DNA from: Rosellinia necatrix
Taxonomy: Eukaryota; Ascomycota; Sordariomycetes; Xylariales; Xylariaceae
Direction of reading: 5' to 3'
Length of the DNA: 64,000 nt
Assembly (NCBI GenBank): GCA_021209875.1
Contig: JAGYVD010000005.1
Span: 930,001 to 994,000 of the forward strand
This document shows, piece after piece, positions 1 through 12,197 of this stretch. Both the position numbers and the translations under genes were made by a program. Each line of letters opens with the position of its first letter. The stretch's first letter is position 1. The notes beneath the pieces were generated by a model that saw only the letters and a list, made by a program, of their open reading frames with translations, did no database searches and was not told where the DNA came from.

Positions 1-1530
1 TCGTTGATGACACCGTTCAGGTGTGGGAGACGTGCGAGGATATTCGCATCAGTCACATCAACGCCGTCGAGTTCTGACCGGATCTTGTCGGCGTGCTCGG
101 GGTATTTACAAAGATACCACCAGGACACAATCAAAGAGGCTCTAGTAGTATCGCTGCGAGTGCCCGTTTAGCGTAGATCCTGTGCTCAGGTTTTGAAAAT
201 CTGTAGAGGAACCTTACCTGCCAGCAAGAACTGCCGACACGGCAGTTCCGCTCAGTAAGCGTTGTCGTGCCTTGAGATCCCATTTACCTTCTAGGCCGAG
301 GTACTCATCGATAAACCACGATGCTAGGTTATGTTTATCGCTCTTTTCTTTCTCCTTGATGTATAATAATGCTTAGTGTGATGCCTGGAAATCCAGACGG
401 TAGAGATAGAATGATGGGCTAGGGCTGTGAGAAATCATCCTTACATCCATGCAGATCTTCATATGCTCATCGCAGAAAGTAACAAGACGGAACCAATCTC
501 GGACCCTTCCGTAAAACGGCAAAAATTCAAACCCTATGTGAGCAAGCCAGTCTGCGACGTACACTGGCCCGAGAAGGGCGAACGAGTTGTCTCGATGACG
601 GATGATTGGATGCCCCCCACGAGTCTCCATGAGCTTAAAGTCTTGCCCGAATAATACTTCCCACATTGCGTCAAACGAGAACCACGTCATTATATCATTG
701 ACTACGATAGGTTCCCCATCATACTTGGAGATACACTCAGAGAGAGTATGGGCTAGGTTTGCGAGCCGGGGGCGAAGTAAATCCATATCTTAAGAATAGG
801 CAAATCAATAACTGAGGTAGGATGGAAATTATTTTTTTTCTCAAGGGAAGAACAGAAAAGAGGTGTATTGAATTAAGGAAAGGCACTCATACTTTTTGTT
901 GCTAGCGATTGAACCCAGGGCTTTCGCCTCTCCCTGTGATCTATTTCATCACGAGTAAAGATGGCAGAGCTTCGAGGCTGCATAATATCATACCAAGTGT
1001 CTTTCGTATTCCCATTGTTCCAGCCATCCAGCAATTGTATAGCGTCCGGGTGAAAGATGGTGATTTCGTTGGGACCTTTAAAATATTAGTTTTAAGCACG
1101 TACTCCCTTCAGGGTCTTTTAGTAACTGATGGGCCGAGAACTTGCCGGTTCGCACAAATTTTCCATATTCTTGGTAAATTTTGTCCATAAACATAAAGTT
1201 TCTTGAGTCAGTGATATGAAAGACATGCCATAATTTTGTCACAGCTGCCAGCTTCGGACCAGGGAACGACACTATGGCATGAAAGAACAGGCGGTATATC
1301 GTCATGCTAGTAAAGAGACTGGTAAGATAGCAAATAGAAACGACAGCCAGTTGGTAGCCAGAGCCATGGGAAGAGTCACTTAAGCTATCCAAAAGCCAAT
1401 AAGCGACTGCGCCTAGTATGAAATGGGCAGAAACAATCTTCCGGGACTTTAAATGCCACTCCCCGTGAATGAAAAAGCCGGTATGGGCAATCAGCCCGGC
1501 AAAGAGGGAGTATACGATCGGAAAGATCAT
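1..1530 (-). CDS. Cytochrome P450 monooxygenase, 5' part (runs off left edge)
   Basis: This is a heme-thiolate monooxygenase, probably ER-anchored, and a likely tailoring oxidase of the cluster. Five exons are inferred: 1530-1146, 1075-893, 788-445, 354-218 and 153 to beyond base 1. The N-terminus has hydrophobic segments and the HTGFFIHGEWH signature, followed by a PGPK proline hinge and then HPDAI. The I-helix motif AGSDTT is split by the intron at 154-217. The sequence leaves the window after LPHLNGVIN, before the ExxR and heme-Cys motifs, so those cannot be checked. The first intron (1076-1145) needs a GC donor (GCAAGT), because no GT donor keeps the frame. The protein resembles the P450 at 7073-9042 in its N-terminus and intron positions. 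Fungal proteins with this N-terminus are often annotated as tryprostatin-hydroxylase-like or benzoate-hydroxylase-like; the substrate here is unknown. Confidence 0.85.
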
Positions 1531-3650
1531 GATGATAGAGTCATTGAAACGCCAGTGTTTAGTGATGTTGGATACTGGCTAGTAATACCTAGAAAAAGTA
1601 AATGAAGGCGTTTCAAGCAGGAGCGCTATGAAATTCAGTTACGATATCAGGGTAATTATGGTTTTGGTGTAATCTCTAGTATCGATGAAGCAGCATAATT
1701 ATCTACAGTTCATACGATTCAGATGGCATCTTTCTGGCACTTCCTAGTATGGCGTGGCAAGAAGCGAAGAACAAAGAATGTGTCATATTGGGTAATGATG
1801 GTAACGGAATCCTTCCCCCCTCCCCCCTTTCCCCCCTGCCCCTTAAACGGCTCTGGCGGTTGGGGGCCAAAATTACCCCCACTCCCACACCGAGGAAACC
1901 AGATAGGTATATCTAGCATATTTTACTACATTCAATCACAGCCAGTAGAAAACAAAGGTCCGTACATTGTACGTTAGGATCTCGGTTTTAGCCGACGGCA
2001 TGCAGCTAATACTCCACAGCAACACCAAGGCATTGCTGCATACCCGGGACCGGCAACTCCTTCTGAATCCTATATTTGCCAAGAGGCGATTAAAAGCACC
2101 CACCGGATGGGAATCTACAAGGTAAGGAAAAACGCCCGGTGTACTGTAAATGTTAGTGCTGGTGCATATGGGCATACACTTGTAAAGTCCTATTATACTA
2201 CGCTACAATCGCAAGCTTTTCCTATTTTGTAACGCTGTGGCCGTTTAAGCAAGCACACGAACGACAAATCCTCAGGGAGGTTGTTCTACAGTTTGCCTTC
2301 TATCCTGCAAGTGAATCCTCCAACTTGCCCCCCGCGATGCGGCTGAATCCTTGCGGAGGTATCCTGCATCCTAGTCGGCCGCCGCCTATTCCAGGATGGC
2401 TGCATTCTCAGTTGCACGGTGTAGGGCTCGGATAGCTCGCTTCTTATTGAGGATGTGATAGATACATATAACAGACATGTATTCGGCTATCCCTGGCTAA
2501 GTATTCCGACGTAGTAGCCAGCACCCAGGGATCATCATCCCTATAGAGAGGTAGGGTGATGGCCCATGGGCCAAGCGAGCGTTAACATCATTTACCGGGG
2601 TAGAGTCGCTACAGTATCTGCGTGGTACCTTTTCATGCATCTTGTTTAAAGGGGACAGCAGTTGCCTAGTCTAGCCATCCATGCTTCAGGTACGTATCAA
2701 GGTAACGCATCCAAACCACCTGCACACCGCCACCGCCACTACCTACCCACACCCACCATACTTCTTCGACTTGCCGGCTGCCTAGCTCCAAAAGGGGCTG
2801 CCCGGTATTAACGCCAGCACTTGCCGACCTAGCAGGCCGTTGGAAATGTTCAAATATCTCTCCACTCCGACTGTAACCGTAGCTTTTGTGGCTTCTACGG
2901 CAACCCATTCATTTGGTTGTATACGTGCCAACGTACATTGTTGTAAGCCCGCAAGTTGCAGTCAGCAAATAGTGACTATGCCAAGTGAGCGTGTCGGTAC
3001 CGCGTAATTCCCCGGAAATCTACTTTCCTTTGCTCCTTCCACTGCAACCCAGTCAACAGAGGCGATGGATGGTCGGGGTTGAACGAGTTTATGAGCACCG
3101 CTAGGGCAGGCCCTGATACATCCACTGCCCGAAGCATGGTCCTAATTGCCTCTCCACGGTGACGTTTATCTTCCCTAGGTGAGACCAGGTTTCTTAGACG
3201 GGGCACAATTCTAATCTCTATGCTCTTCTATACCCATTATCATAGATTTTATAGACCCGTTTAAAACGTCTTTTGTATGTATATACCATGTAACTAAAAT
3301 TGGTATTGCCTTATTACCATTACTGGTTTTTGCTAGGAATCCCAACCAACTTTACACAACTATTGGTGGGTTTGATTATGATTAATCGGCGTATATTATA
3401 TCGAGAATTTGTGGACAAGCGATCTCATGAAGGAGATAGAACAGTGTACCTGCTAGCGGTTATCTCCATACGTAGTATACAGCTAATCTCAAAATCTAAA
3501 TTTTGTGTAAATACATGGGGAATTGAAGAATCTGGATCTGGAGAGATCATTTAGGCTAACATTGGGTAGTGACACTGATAATACCTATTCATCCCAGTCC
3601 AGCTCACGCTGGTTGATTTCAACAAATCGGTCAAATTTGGCCGAGCCCAG
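1531..3650. other. Intergenic region, no supported gene
   Basis: This stretch separates the start of the left P450 from the 3' end of the first FAD oxidase. It contains only short open frames without recognisable domains, a C-rich tract at about 1817-1855, and AT-rich sequence at 3220-3500. A short motif near 3380 (attaatcggcg, then gaatttgtg) recurs near 6127, which hints at a decayed repeat. Confidence 0.6.
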
Positions 3651-5378
3651 CTATCTCTGCGTTCGACATAGCCTGCCATTCAGTTGTTCTTCCCAAACGT
3701 CACTTCCAACGCCTGTTTTGACATAAAACAAAGAATCTGGATCATACCGCTTTTTGATGTCAAGCAACTTTGGATAGTGGGCACCATAGAAGACGGATTG
3801 GAAATCAGGTTGCTGAACATCCGCCTCATTGAGGTATGCTCCACCATTTGGCAGCACAGCCGCCAATGGCGGCATAAGTTCGGTTGTTATATCATCTAGT
3901 GTTTCTCGATTAGCGGCATCGTTGGTGTAGTTGATTGGCAGCCCGAAGAATAGATTGAAGAGTGATCCGCGGAAGTAGGGATTCACCGCCACGACGTCCG
4001 GAGACTGCACAGAATTGGAGACATTGAAACAAACACCAGTGATGATCGTGCGGGATCCAATATCGCGGATAGCCTGGACTAAAGCGTCGGTCTGGCTGAA
4101 CACAACATCTCGAGAGACTAGCCTTCCCCCAGTGTTGTAGTCTGACACATTCCATTGAGCAGGTAGCGATTGATAAGCTGCGAGAAAACTGGCGGCCTCG
4201 GTAGAGGAATACTCATATTCAAGATTCAAGCTTTGCATGGCATCAATGGCCGGCTGTATCAGGGTATCGAGCTCAGCCTGGTGCATACCGGGAGCGAAAG
4301 CCGGTGTCATCGCAAACCCAAGCGGAGTTAGACTAAAGAGGGCATAAACGCCGGCGTCAACCAAGCCTGGGACCGTGCCAGTCAAGAAGCTACCAAGAAA
4401 CTCATAAATCCTATCAGTGTTTGTGCCCGTGTCATTGATGGTAATGAAGCCGGTAGATGCGTAGGTATCGGGAAACGCCTTGACGGTCATGGAAACCACA
4501 ATGCCGAATGTGCCTCCACCACCTCCTCGGACCGCCCAGAATAGATCACTATTCATAACGCTATTGGCCACGAGAAGCTTGCCATCTGCCGTGATTATCT
4601 CAACCTCCAAGATTTGGTCAGCGCCCAGGCCGTGTTTTGAGGCCATGGGACCATGCCCTCCACCCTGGGAATATCCGCCGGCCAGTCCGACAGTTGGGCA
4701 ATTCCCACCCACAACTTGGAGGCCATGAGACGAAGCAAAAGTGTACGCGTCAATGGCACGGACGCCTGCTCCTAGTTTCAAGGCAACTCCATTATAGCTT
4801 GCTCCATTATATGTAATTGTTTGGATGGTCTTCAGATTATGCGTCCATAAAGCGAGTGCATGCGCACCCGTCGACCGACCGAGATAATCATGGCCGGTGT
4901 TCCGGATAACAAGTCGGATGTTGTGTTGCTTGGCAAAGCGAAGACCGGCCTGGATATCGGACACATTGTCGACATTGATGGCATATGCCACATGATAACC
5001 TATTGAGCAGGATGTATTGGGAGCTAACCAGGGGTTACAGGTGTTGTTAGACGACGAGTAGGCCATCGGCGATGACGATGACGGTAGATGTGTTTCCGGT
5101 AAGAACCACGTGTTTCGAAGGGTAGCACATCGTTCTTCGTTGTACGTTGGCGCCCCGCGAAAAAAGTTGTGGCATGGCGCAGCAATAGGAACAGTGGCAA
5201 TCAATCGTCCGCCAACAGTGTTGTTTAAAGCGTGCCACTGCAATGTGCTAGGCCAATTCTCATCGCTAGGGATTGACCGGCACCTGTTGGATGAACTTGG
5301 AGACGAGGTTACCCGATTCGCCGCGATGCTGACCCAGAAAAGCAGCAGCCAAGAGCTCTGTTTGGAGTTGAACCACAT
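3651..5378 (-). CDS. Berberine-bridge-type FAD-linked oxidase (copy 1, intronless)
   Basis: This is a FAD-dependent oxidase of the BBE/VAO superfamily (FAD_binding_4 followed by a C-terminal BBE segment), about 575 aa with no intron. The start at 5378 is chosen because it gives a hydrophobic signal-peptide-like N-terminus; the open frame itself extends further upstream. RNTGHDYLG supplies the His expected to bind FAD covalently, and GGNCPTVGLAGG supplies the Cys of the second covalent link seen in bicovalent BBE enzymes. The tail carries GAYLNEAD and YDPDSLFYVKTGVGS, typical of the family C-terminus. Enzymes of this type oxidise alcohols or C-N bonds, or drive ring closure, in many fungal clusters. 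A second copy lies at 16036-17924 with closely similar motifs and length. Secretion or vesicular location is inferred from the N-terminus only. Confidence 0.92.
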   Translation of the reverse strand: MWFNSKQSSWLLLFWVSIAANRVTSSPSSSNRCRSIPSDENWPSTLQWHALNNTVGGRLIATVPIAAPCHNFFRGAPTYNEERCATLRNTWFLPETHLPSSSSPMAYSSSNNTCNPWLAPNTSCSIGYHVAYAINVDNVSDIQAGLRFAKQHNIRLVIRNTGHDYLGRSTGAHALALWTHNLKTIQTITYNGASYNGVALKLGAGVRAIDAYTFASSHGLQVVGGNCPTVGLAGGYSQGGGHGPMASKHGLGADQILEVEIITADGKLLVANSVMNSDLFWAVRGGGGGTFGIVVSMTVKAFPDTYASTGFITINDTGTNTDRIYEFLGSFLTGTVPGLVDAGVYALFSLTPLGFAMTPAFAPGMHQAELDTLIQPAIDAMQSLNLEYEYSSTEAASFLAAYQSLPAQWNVSDYNTGGRLVSRDVVFSQTDALVQAIRDIGSRTIITGVCFNVSNSVQSPDVVAVNPYFRGSLFNLFFGLPINYTNDAANRETLDDITTELMPPLAAVLPNGGAYLNEADVQQPDFQSVFYGAHYPKLLDIKKRYDPDSLFYVKTGVGSDVWEEQLNGRLCRTQR

Positions 5379-7072
5379 GGCTACAGACCCATGCCAAGAG
5401 TAGACGTATGGTGTGGAGCGAGAACAACGTATTAGTGGGCAATGGTTTGGGCTGAAGAGACACACAATGAGCACTCTTCTGAACGCATTGCGCACCAGTT
5501 GTCCATTTATTCATATTATTGATCTGACGAACGAGTGTCTTACAGCACAACCAGGCGCTGCACCGCCGCTCCAGTTAAGGGGTAGACTGCCTACCATCTT
5601 ACGACATCCTAAGCCCTCTCGCATCCTTCTGCGCTACAACAGTGAGGCGAATTCAGAATGCCACAATGTTGGGATGTTGGATACGGTGACACTGGATAGC
5701 AGCCCGCCCACATTGGTTACTCGCCACAATACATTCAACCGTTATATATTAATGTTCAATACGTTTTACATATCTATTTTAATGTAATCTGGAAGCTTTA
5801 TTCCTAAACGTACATATTTCTTCGTTGCCCACGTCGCTTACTTCCGCCCCTGTCTTGGCCGTTCCCCCTTTTAATACTATTTTTACCCTGATCGTTTTGG
5901 TGTGTACCAATGACTTGTCACCTAACCTACCTATAACACCCAGATGAACCAATATTCCCAAATGAGTATGTAACTATGCCCTGTCATTCGCTAAAGCGAT
6001 GTATTCCTGTTTCGTAGCGTGGCGAATATTACCATAGAATGCTACCTTGGCCAATGTCACTATAAGAGAGAGCCCGATCTCCAAATGGCGGGATCTGAGG
6101 ATTACATTGACTATCGTTACAATAATTAATCGGCGAGATTCCATGAATTTGTGAAGTAACATCGACTACCGCGGGGGAGGGTTGGTATCAATTGAGAAAC
6201 GCCGAACAGCAGGGTTTCTCGCCCCCCTTCCCCCCTTTTTTTGAGGGGCACTGTCCTCACTACGTCAACTGCGCCTCAGCTGTACATACATTGCTACTGT
6301 GATAAGATATAAAATCATAATATGTCTTGTGCCCCGACAGGTACATGCACGGCACTTTGGGCAGCCACCCAGCTCTGCGGCCCAGCCTGGATCCTGCCGG
6401 GCATGCTGCAGACTCTGCCGATCTAGATCACCGACATAACTACATGAAAAAATGCCTCGTGCATATCTTTCAATGTAAAAATCTGGGATACAGCACGTAG
6501 AAGCTCACCTAATTGGTACCAAACCAAAGTGTTTTTACCTCAGCTTAATATCTCCATGTCACAGGCATTTTGAGTGTGTGCAATTTTGGTGCTTGTATGC
6601 AGCTATAGACAGCGTCTTGACGTATTCCCAAAGCACAGTACCTTATTAACTACCCAAGTACCTGCTCACGAATGGCTGTATCAGAGGCATGAGTTGCAGT
6701 TAGACAAACAATAGCTATGATACAAGGTAGCTAGCGTGGGAGATGGTGTGTAAGATCCAAGTACAGGATAATGTTAGCAGAGAAACTACTTTGAGTTTAG
6801 TGATAACTACACTAGTGCGAAAGTGCCGACCAGTTATACCATTTGCTATTCACACTTTATCTAACAACTGGTAAGGGTCGGCTCGGGCTCCTGCTTGCAG
6901 GTGTTATGAGCCCTGAGGATTATTTCACAGGCACTAACGAAACGCGTTCTTTATTACCATGTAGAAATTCACGCAGGTATTACGCGTCCCAGAGAAATTG
7001 AGTCATTTTCGTTAGATGCAGAACAAGTACCTATTTGTGCTGATTACATCGCATTGCCCACGAATCAACCCA
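5379..7072. other. Intergenic region, no supported gene
   Basis: This lies upstream of FAD oxidase copy 1 and downstream of the second P450. No open frame here has recognisable protein features. It includes the second copy of the degenerate motif near 6127 and a pyrimidine-rich stretch at about 6218-6242. Promoter elements of copy 1 presumably lie in the first few hundred bases. Confidence 0.55.
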
Positions 7073-9042
7073 TCATGTTCTCAATTCATAAAGTAATGTC
7101 AGATTACCAGGATTCGGCGCTAGCTGATCTTTCATATCCTCAAGTACCCGTTTGCCCGTCTCACCCGGGGAAAGGCGGAAGCGATATCTCTTGATGAGAC
7201 GGGCCGTTGTAGCTCTTATAACATCAATGGCCAAGGGGCGGGCGATACAGCTGTGGTGACCTATAATAAATTTAGATTTTTATGTTAAATATGATGCCGA
7301 AATATCCTGGGGGGGGGCAGAGCGGAATGAAACAGACAAGAGTCATTCATACCTGTACCCCATGGATTATAAGCGGACAGGTTTCGAACCATATCGCGGC
7401 GAGTCGTCCAGCGCTCAGGGATGAATTCGTTAGCATTTTCAAAGCAGTCTTCCCCTGAACAGTATTTGACTCAGTGAATGCCCCAAGTATCAATAGGGTA
7501 AGTACATAACTCACTTCTGTGTATAGAGAAACGAGGATTGACAATTGTGGTATATGGCGGAATGAATACACCGGCGACTGTAATTCCACTCTTGCCGACC
7601 TTCCTCGGGCCGGCAGTGGGCAACACGGTATATAAGCGCAATGCCTCTTGTATGACGGCATTGAGGTGCGATAACGTGCTCAAAGCCTTTGTATCCGCGA
7701 TGTCTACTTCATGCATTTCATTGAAGACAGCTTCGATGTGTTCTGGCTTGCGAGCCAGCTCTGAAAATAACCCTATTAGAACGATCGGGATTGGCTCACT
7801 AAATGCATGGTCAGTATCTGGCCTGGAGGGGCTATGGATTGGATTTGCAACAAACCTTCCAGCGACAATGGCATTAAGACTGTCCCCTCTCATCTTTCGC
7901 ATGCTGTCAGCAGTCTGAGGCTCGTCGCTCTTCTCAAGGAGGTAATGCACTAGGTCAGGAGTGGGTTGTTTATCAAACCCAGCTGCTAGGCGCTCACCGA
8001 TTTGGACATGGGTCCAGTCGGTCATCTTGAACCAGTCACCGATCTGGTAAACGCGTGGAAATACTCGAAAAGCGAGTTGTATAAGCCAAGGGGCTGGACT
8101 AGCTGGCCCCAAGAGGGCCAGTGCTCTTTGTAGGTTTACCACCATATGATGCCATTTACCGCTGCTAAGCATATCGAACGACTTGTTGAAAACAAAGTCG
8201 CCCATAATGTCAAAGCCAAGCCAGTAAAATAGATCCCTCATCTCACATGGCTCGTTTCCCTTGGCCTTAGCTTCGATGACTTGATCGAGGATGTCGACGT
8301 GCTTCAGGGTTTTTTGGAAATGGTAGGCGAGAGCTACATGGAGACTGGGTGTTAAAAAGTTACAGTTTAATGACATGTCTGGTGAGAAACTAACCTTGCG
8401 GACTAAAACAAGTCTTCCAATCTCGTCGACGCTCATCATGAAGAGTGCGATCACGTGTTGTCAAAAGCGAGCTTTCTGGGTATAAGAGATCATACCACTC
8501 GGACTTGCCGCATTCCGTTTTCGGGCCATCTGTGGCAAGAAACACATCCGGATGAAATATGGATATTTCAGATGGCCCTTTCCAAATGTCTCGTTAGCTA
8601 AAGCAAAGGGGTGTCATCAGGGATAGTTACCAGTCCTGATGAAATCCCCGTATTCTTGATTCAGACGTTGGGTTATAAGGTGATTCATTGAGTTTCTGCA
8701 TTGCCATACATGCCATAACTTTGATGTTCTCATAAATAGGGGACCTCTGAACCCTGCCTTAGATAGGGGATGAAACCAAATGCGGTACGTCAAGATGCTG
8801 ATAAGAAGCGTAGTCAAGTATAAAACAACGACGTCGAGACCGTATATGAAAACACAGCCTAGGTCAGAGGCGCGAAATAGAAAAGCCCCAACCAATAGCG
8901 ATCCAAATACCAAAAGATGGGATATGAGAAGCTCAGGAGCTTGAACATGCCATTCGCCATGAATGAAGAAACCGTGATGCGCAACAAGTCCCAGGACTAC
9001 GCCAACGGCACTTGCCGTACCGTTGAGTAGAGTAGATGCCAT
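7073..9042 (-). CDS. Cytochrome P450 monooxygenase with atypical I-helix
   Basis: This is a complete six-exon P450 of about 548 aa: 9042-8631, 8577-8395, 8333-7856, 7798-7515, 7454-7353 and 7260-7073. All phases agree. The N-terminus has membrane segments and HHGFFIHGEWHV. IQEALRLYTVLP contains the ExxR motif, NEFIPERW precedes the heme region, and GTGHHSCIARPLA holds the heme-ligating Cys. Splicing at the position conserved with the left P450 gives AGSEPI in the I-helix where that P450 has AGSDTT, so the acidic residue is kept but the usual oxygen-activating Thr is missing. The intron at 7799-7855 is 57 nt with no stop, so retention would insert residues without breaking the frame. ATG 9042 is used because the upstream frame offers only a GTG. 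A cluster tailoring role is inferred; the substrate is unknown. Confidence 0.9.
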
Positions 9043-10145
9043 GGGAGAAAGTATGAGGCAATGGGACGCCACAGTATCGGGAAATTGAATGGCAAAAGGG
9101 AAGGAATGGGGATGCTCTTAGGATAAGGATGAACGGCCGTTTGCCAAGAGGAAGTCATCACCCAACATGTATTATGTATATAAAGTACGTACTTCAGGCA
9201 ACATATTGCCGGAGCCTAGTTACTACAATACGATCTTGATCATGATCAGATCAACTATTTGGCAGTAAGCTATAAGAATTTCATCTGTGTATGCACACTC
9301 TGGGTCTAATGAAGGAAGCATCGCCGACGTTACATAGGTATGCAAGTGGCAATAGGTAGATGAGGCAGTATACAAGGTCACAAGAAGAATAAAGTGATAT
9401 TGCTAGAGCTACTACATTCTTCACCCTTGCTTGCACCGATTTCTCCAACGCCCGCTACTTCGAATCGCAACTTCGTAAAGCCTCACTAGGCTTTGATGGG
9501 TCTGCACACGGAAGCGAGGTGGTTGTGCGGTGTAATGTTGAGGGGCACAGAGCCGATCATCGCCGCAGCTGATCGCGTCAGTCTAATCAAGAACGACGGC
9601 CCAAAGGACTGCGAAATCTTACCCCCCCCCATCCCAATTCCCGGGCATGGAGTGGGGGGTCTCATAGCCGATCTATCTTGTGGTGTGACACCATGCGGAG
9701 CATCCATAGGACTCGGCTTGGCCATCTGCAACCATGAGTCTTCATTAAGTATCGATACGGAGGGTATATGCGAGAATATGTTATTGTAATATAGGGTAAA
9801 AGCGATATTTTACGCTTTGATCACATGTCACCAGTTTCAATCTTGACTGGGGCACGTCGGTTGAGGATGAAAGTTGGATATTTCATAGTGTCTTCATGAT
9901 ATCCCGCGATATGAAAAGGAGTGGGCGTGAAATGTAGCAAAGTTTCGTTGAAAGCGGAACTCGTACGTAGAGCTAGCTATCCGATAATTTGAAGGGTGTG
10001 AAAATTGAATGTAATTCATTACTGCAGATGATGTTGTCTTACAAACTTGGTTTCTTGTTTCAATTTACCAATAACCCCTAGTAACCTTGAGACAAAGATG
10101 AATATAGCTTTGACATGTCTTAGCCCAGCTCAGACCCCATATATT
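9043..10145. other. Intergenic region, no supported gene
   Basis: This holds the P450 promoter side (from 9043) and the 3' flank of the dehydrogenase. Two overlapping frames near 9486-9789 are open on both strands but show no domain or secondary-structure pattern, so I do not call them genes. Confidence 0.5.
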
Positions 10146-11241
10146 TCAGGGAAACCCTTTGGATCCAAACGTCATGAAGAGACCATCAGTGAACTTGGCC
10201 TTCAGAGCCTTAAGCTCTTCGACGTCCCAGTTAGCAGAGGCACAACGCCCTCTGAGGAACACAGCTTCAGGGCTGGCCATCCATACGAGGAAGTGAGCAG
10301 GAAGTTGTACTAGGAGTCTCTGTCAATGGAAAAATTGCCAAATACTTGAGGATGAGGTTGTAATGTACCTTTGTCCATTGGGAGCTGGTCGGCGCTGGCA
10401 CCTGTTCTATTGAAATTATCGGTCTCGACCATGCCGGGATGCATCGTAGCAACGAAGATGTCAGGATTCTCAGCTGCTACGAACTCAAATACTTTTGATT
10501 GCGCGAGCTTCGACGAGATATATGGTGAGAGCCCCGGCAAAAAGGCCGCAGGTAAGATCGAAACGTCGCTGATGACGCCTAAGAAGGCGGCATCAGGGCG
10601 GTCTGCAGTGGGCAAAAAGGCCTTTGCTGCTAGAAGAGTGCCCTTCACGTTGGTCTGAAAACCATCATTTCTCCTATTAGTATTGACAAGACATTGGCAA
10701 AAGGGTAGGCACAACGCGGCACCCTGAAGAAAGTCTGCTTACCTCAAAACCTTTCCACCACTCTCCCACCTCAGATGAAACGATTGGCGAAGGTGTGGGA
10801 CAAAACCCGGAAGAAATAACAAAGACATTCCACTTGCCAATAGCGGTCGCAGCTTGTTTCAGGCCATCCTCATCGGTGATATCAGCGACGTGGATAATTG
10901 TGGAGGATTTGCTAGCTTCCTCAATCTTGGACGCTGTCTCTCTCAAGGTAGCTTCGGTACGGCCGAGAAGCGCTACCTTGGAGGCACCAGCGACAGCAAA
11001 TGCTAGTGCTGTTTCTCGCCCAATACCACTACCCTGTTCCGTTCATGTGTTTAGCATCTGAGCTTGAGCGTAAGGGCACTGGGTTATTTCCAGCATGACG
11101 AGATTCAAAATCAATCTTTCATACCGCTCCTAAAATTACCACTGTCTTGCTAGCGACACTGAGCTCAGGACGAGTGGGCGAGATGGCCTCATAGGTGTCG
11201 TTGTGCCAGGTCTCGACCGGGCATGGAAAAGGAGGCTGCAT
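10146..11241 (-). CDS. Short-chain dehydrogenase/reductase (SDR)
   Basis: This is a classical NAD(P)-dependent SDR of about 285 aa in four exons: 11241-11125, 11033-10743, 10654-10369 and 10309-10146. The Rossmann motif GAGSGIG (TGxxxGxG type) spans the first splice junction. ADITDEDG is the conserved acidic loop that contacts the adenine, and SPYISSK is the catalytic YxxxK. The start at 11241 gives MQPPFPCPVETWHNDTY, which resembles the usual beginning of this fungal SDR group; the frame is open further upstream but without a supported start. Such enzymes interconvert alcohols and ketones. Its position between the P450 and the UbiA-type gene suggests a redox tailoring step in the cluster. 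Function beyond SDR chemistry is not visible in the sequence. Confidence 0.9.
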
Positions 11242-12163
11242 GGTGCGAAAAGGGGTCTGTTTTGGTCTGAATGGGGCGGGGGTTTGGGCGACGGGTGGGT
11301 GGGCTGAATGAGAGGACGTAGAGAGGAATGGGGAGACGGATTTCAGATCTAGGTATTCCTTTCCCTGCGCCTCGTTAAACTGTGAGGCTCTCAGGATTGC
11401 CAAACGTCAGACATGCAATCTCACATGTGACTTGTCAGATTCATTGCCGAATGGTGGTCTATGCAAACCCCGCAGTTCCCGATGGCAAATGGACATTTAG
11501 CTCCCAAATGCGGGACATTGGAGGTGGCACAGTTGTATTGGAGGGTAAACGTTTCATTCTTAGAGCAGGCGAACCCCGGGTAGGTGCCGGGCGTAGACGC
11601 TTCGCAGGTTCCGACACACCATCGAAAGCGACTTCAAAGAGTATCTGTTTGCCAAGAACGAAGTCCTAGCAGTACATTATAAAATATGTCCTAGTAAACA
11701 GTGAAATAAGATTAGTTATATTAATATGTCTAACTAAAAGATTTTTGTATGAACTTTTATTCTTCGCCAAATTTATATTACACTTGCTTTTGATGCCTCT
11801 ATCGAAAGAATAAACGCGTAGATGATGAAACTCCCTTTGACTTGATCTCTTATGTACAATGTACCTTTTTACAGTCCCGGCAAGCATGTCCTGGCCACCT
11901 AAGCAGGTGTGCGGCACTGACTGACCACTACAACATTAGAATCCTACCGTATCATCAGATTTCACAACACAGATAACGTGATGAGCGGAACGCGAGGTGC
12001 ATGTCAAAAGGGCGGTGAAACAAGATCCTTGCATGGCTTGCCCTCTCTGCTTTGGATTGGGTAGCAGGCGTCTGTTCTCGTCAAAATTCTAACGTCTAGA
12101 TACGACAAGTTTACCAGATCGAACACCCTTGGCAAGTTAGTATCCAAGACTAACGAAAATGAA

Positions 12164-12197
<34 letters not shown>

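Noticed and set aside
9486..9789. Overlapping open frames on both strands between the P450 and the SDR
   Set aside because: No domain, no codon bias, no splice-consistent extension; both strands open over the same GC-balanced stretch is expected by chance.
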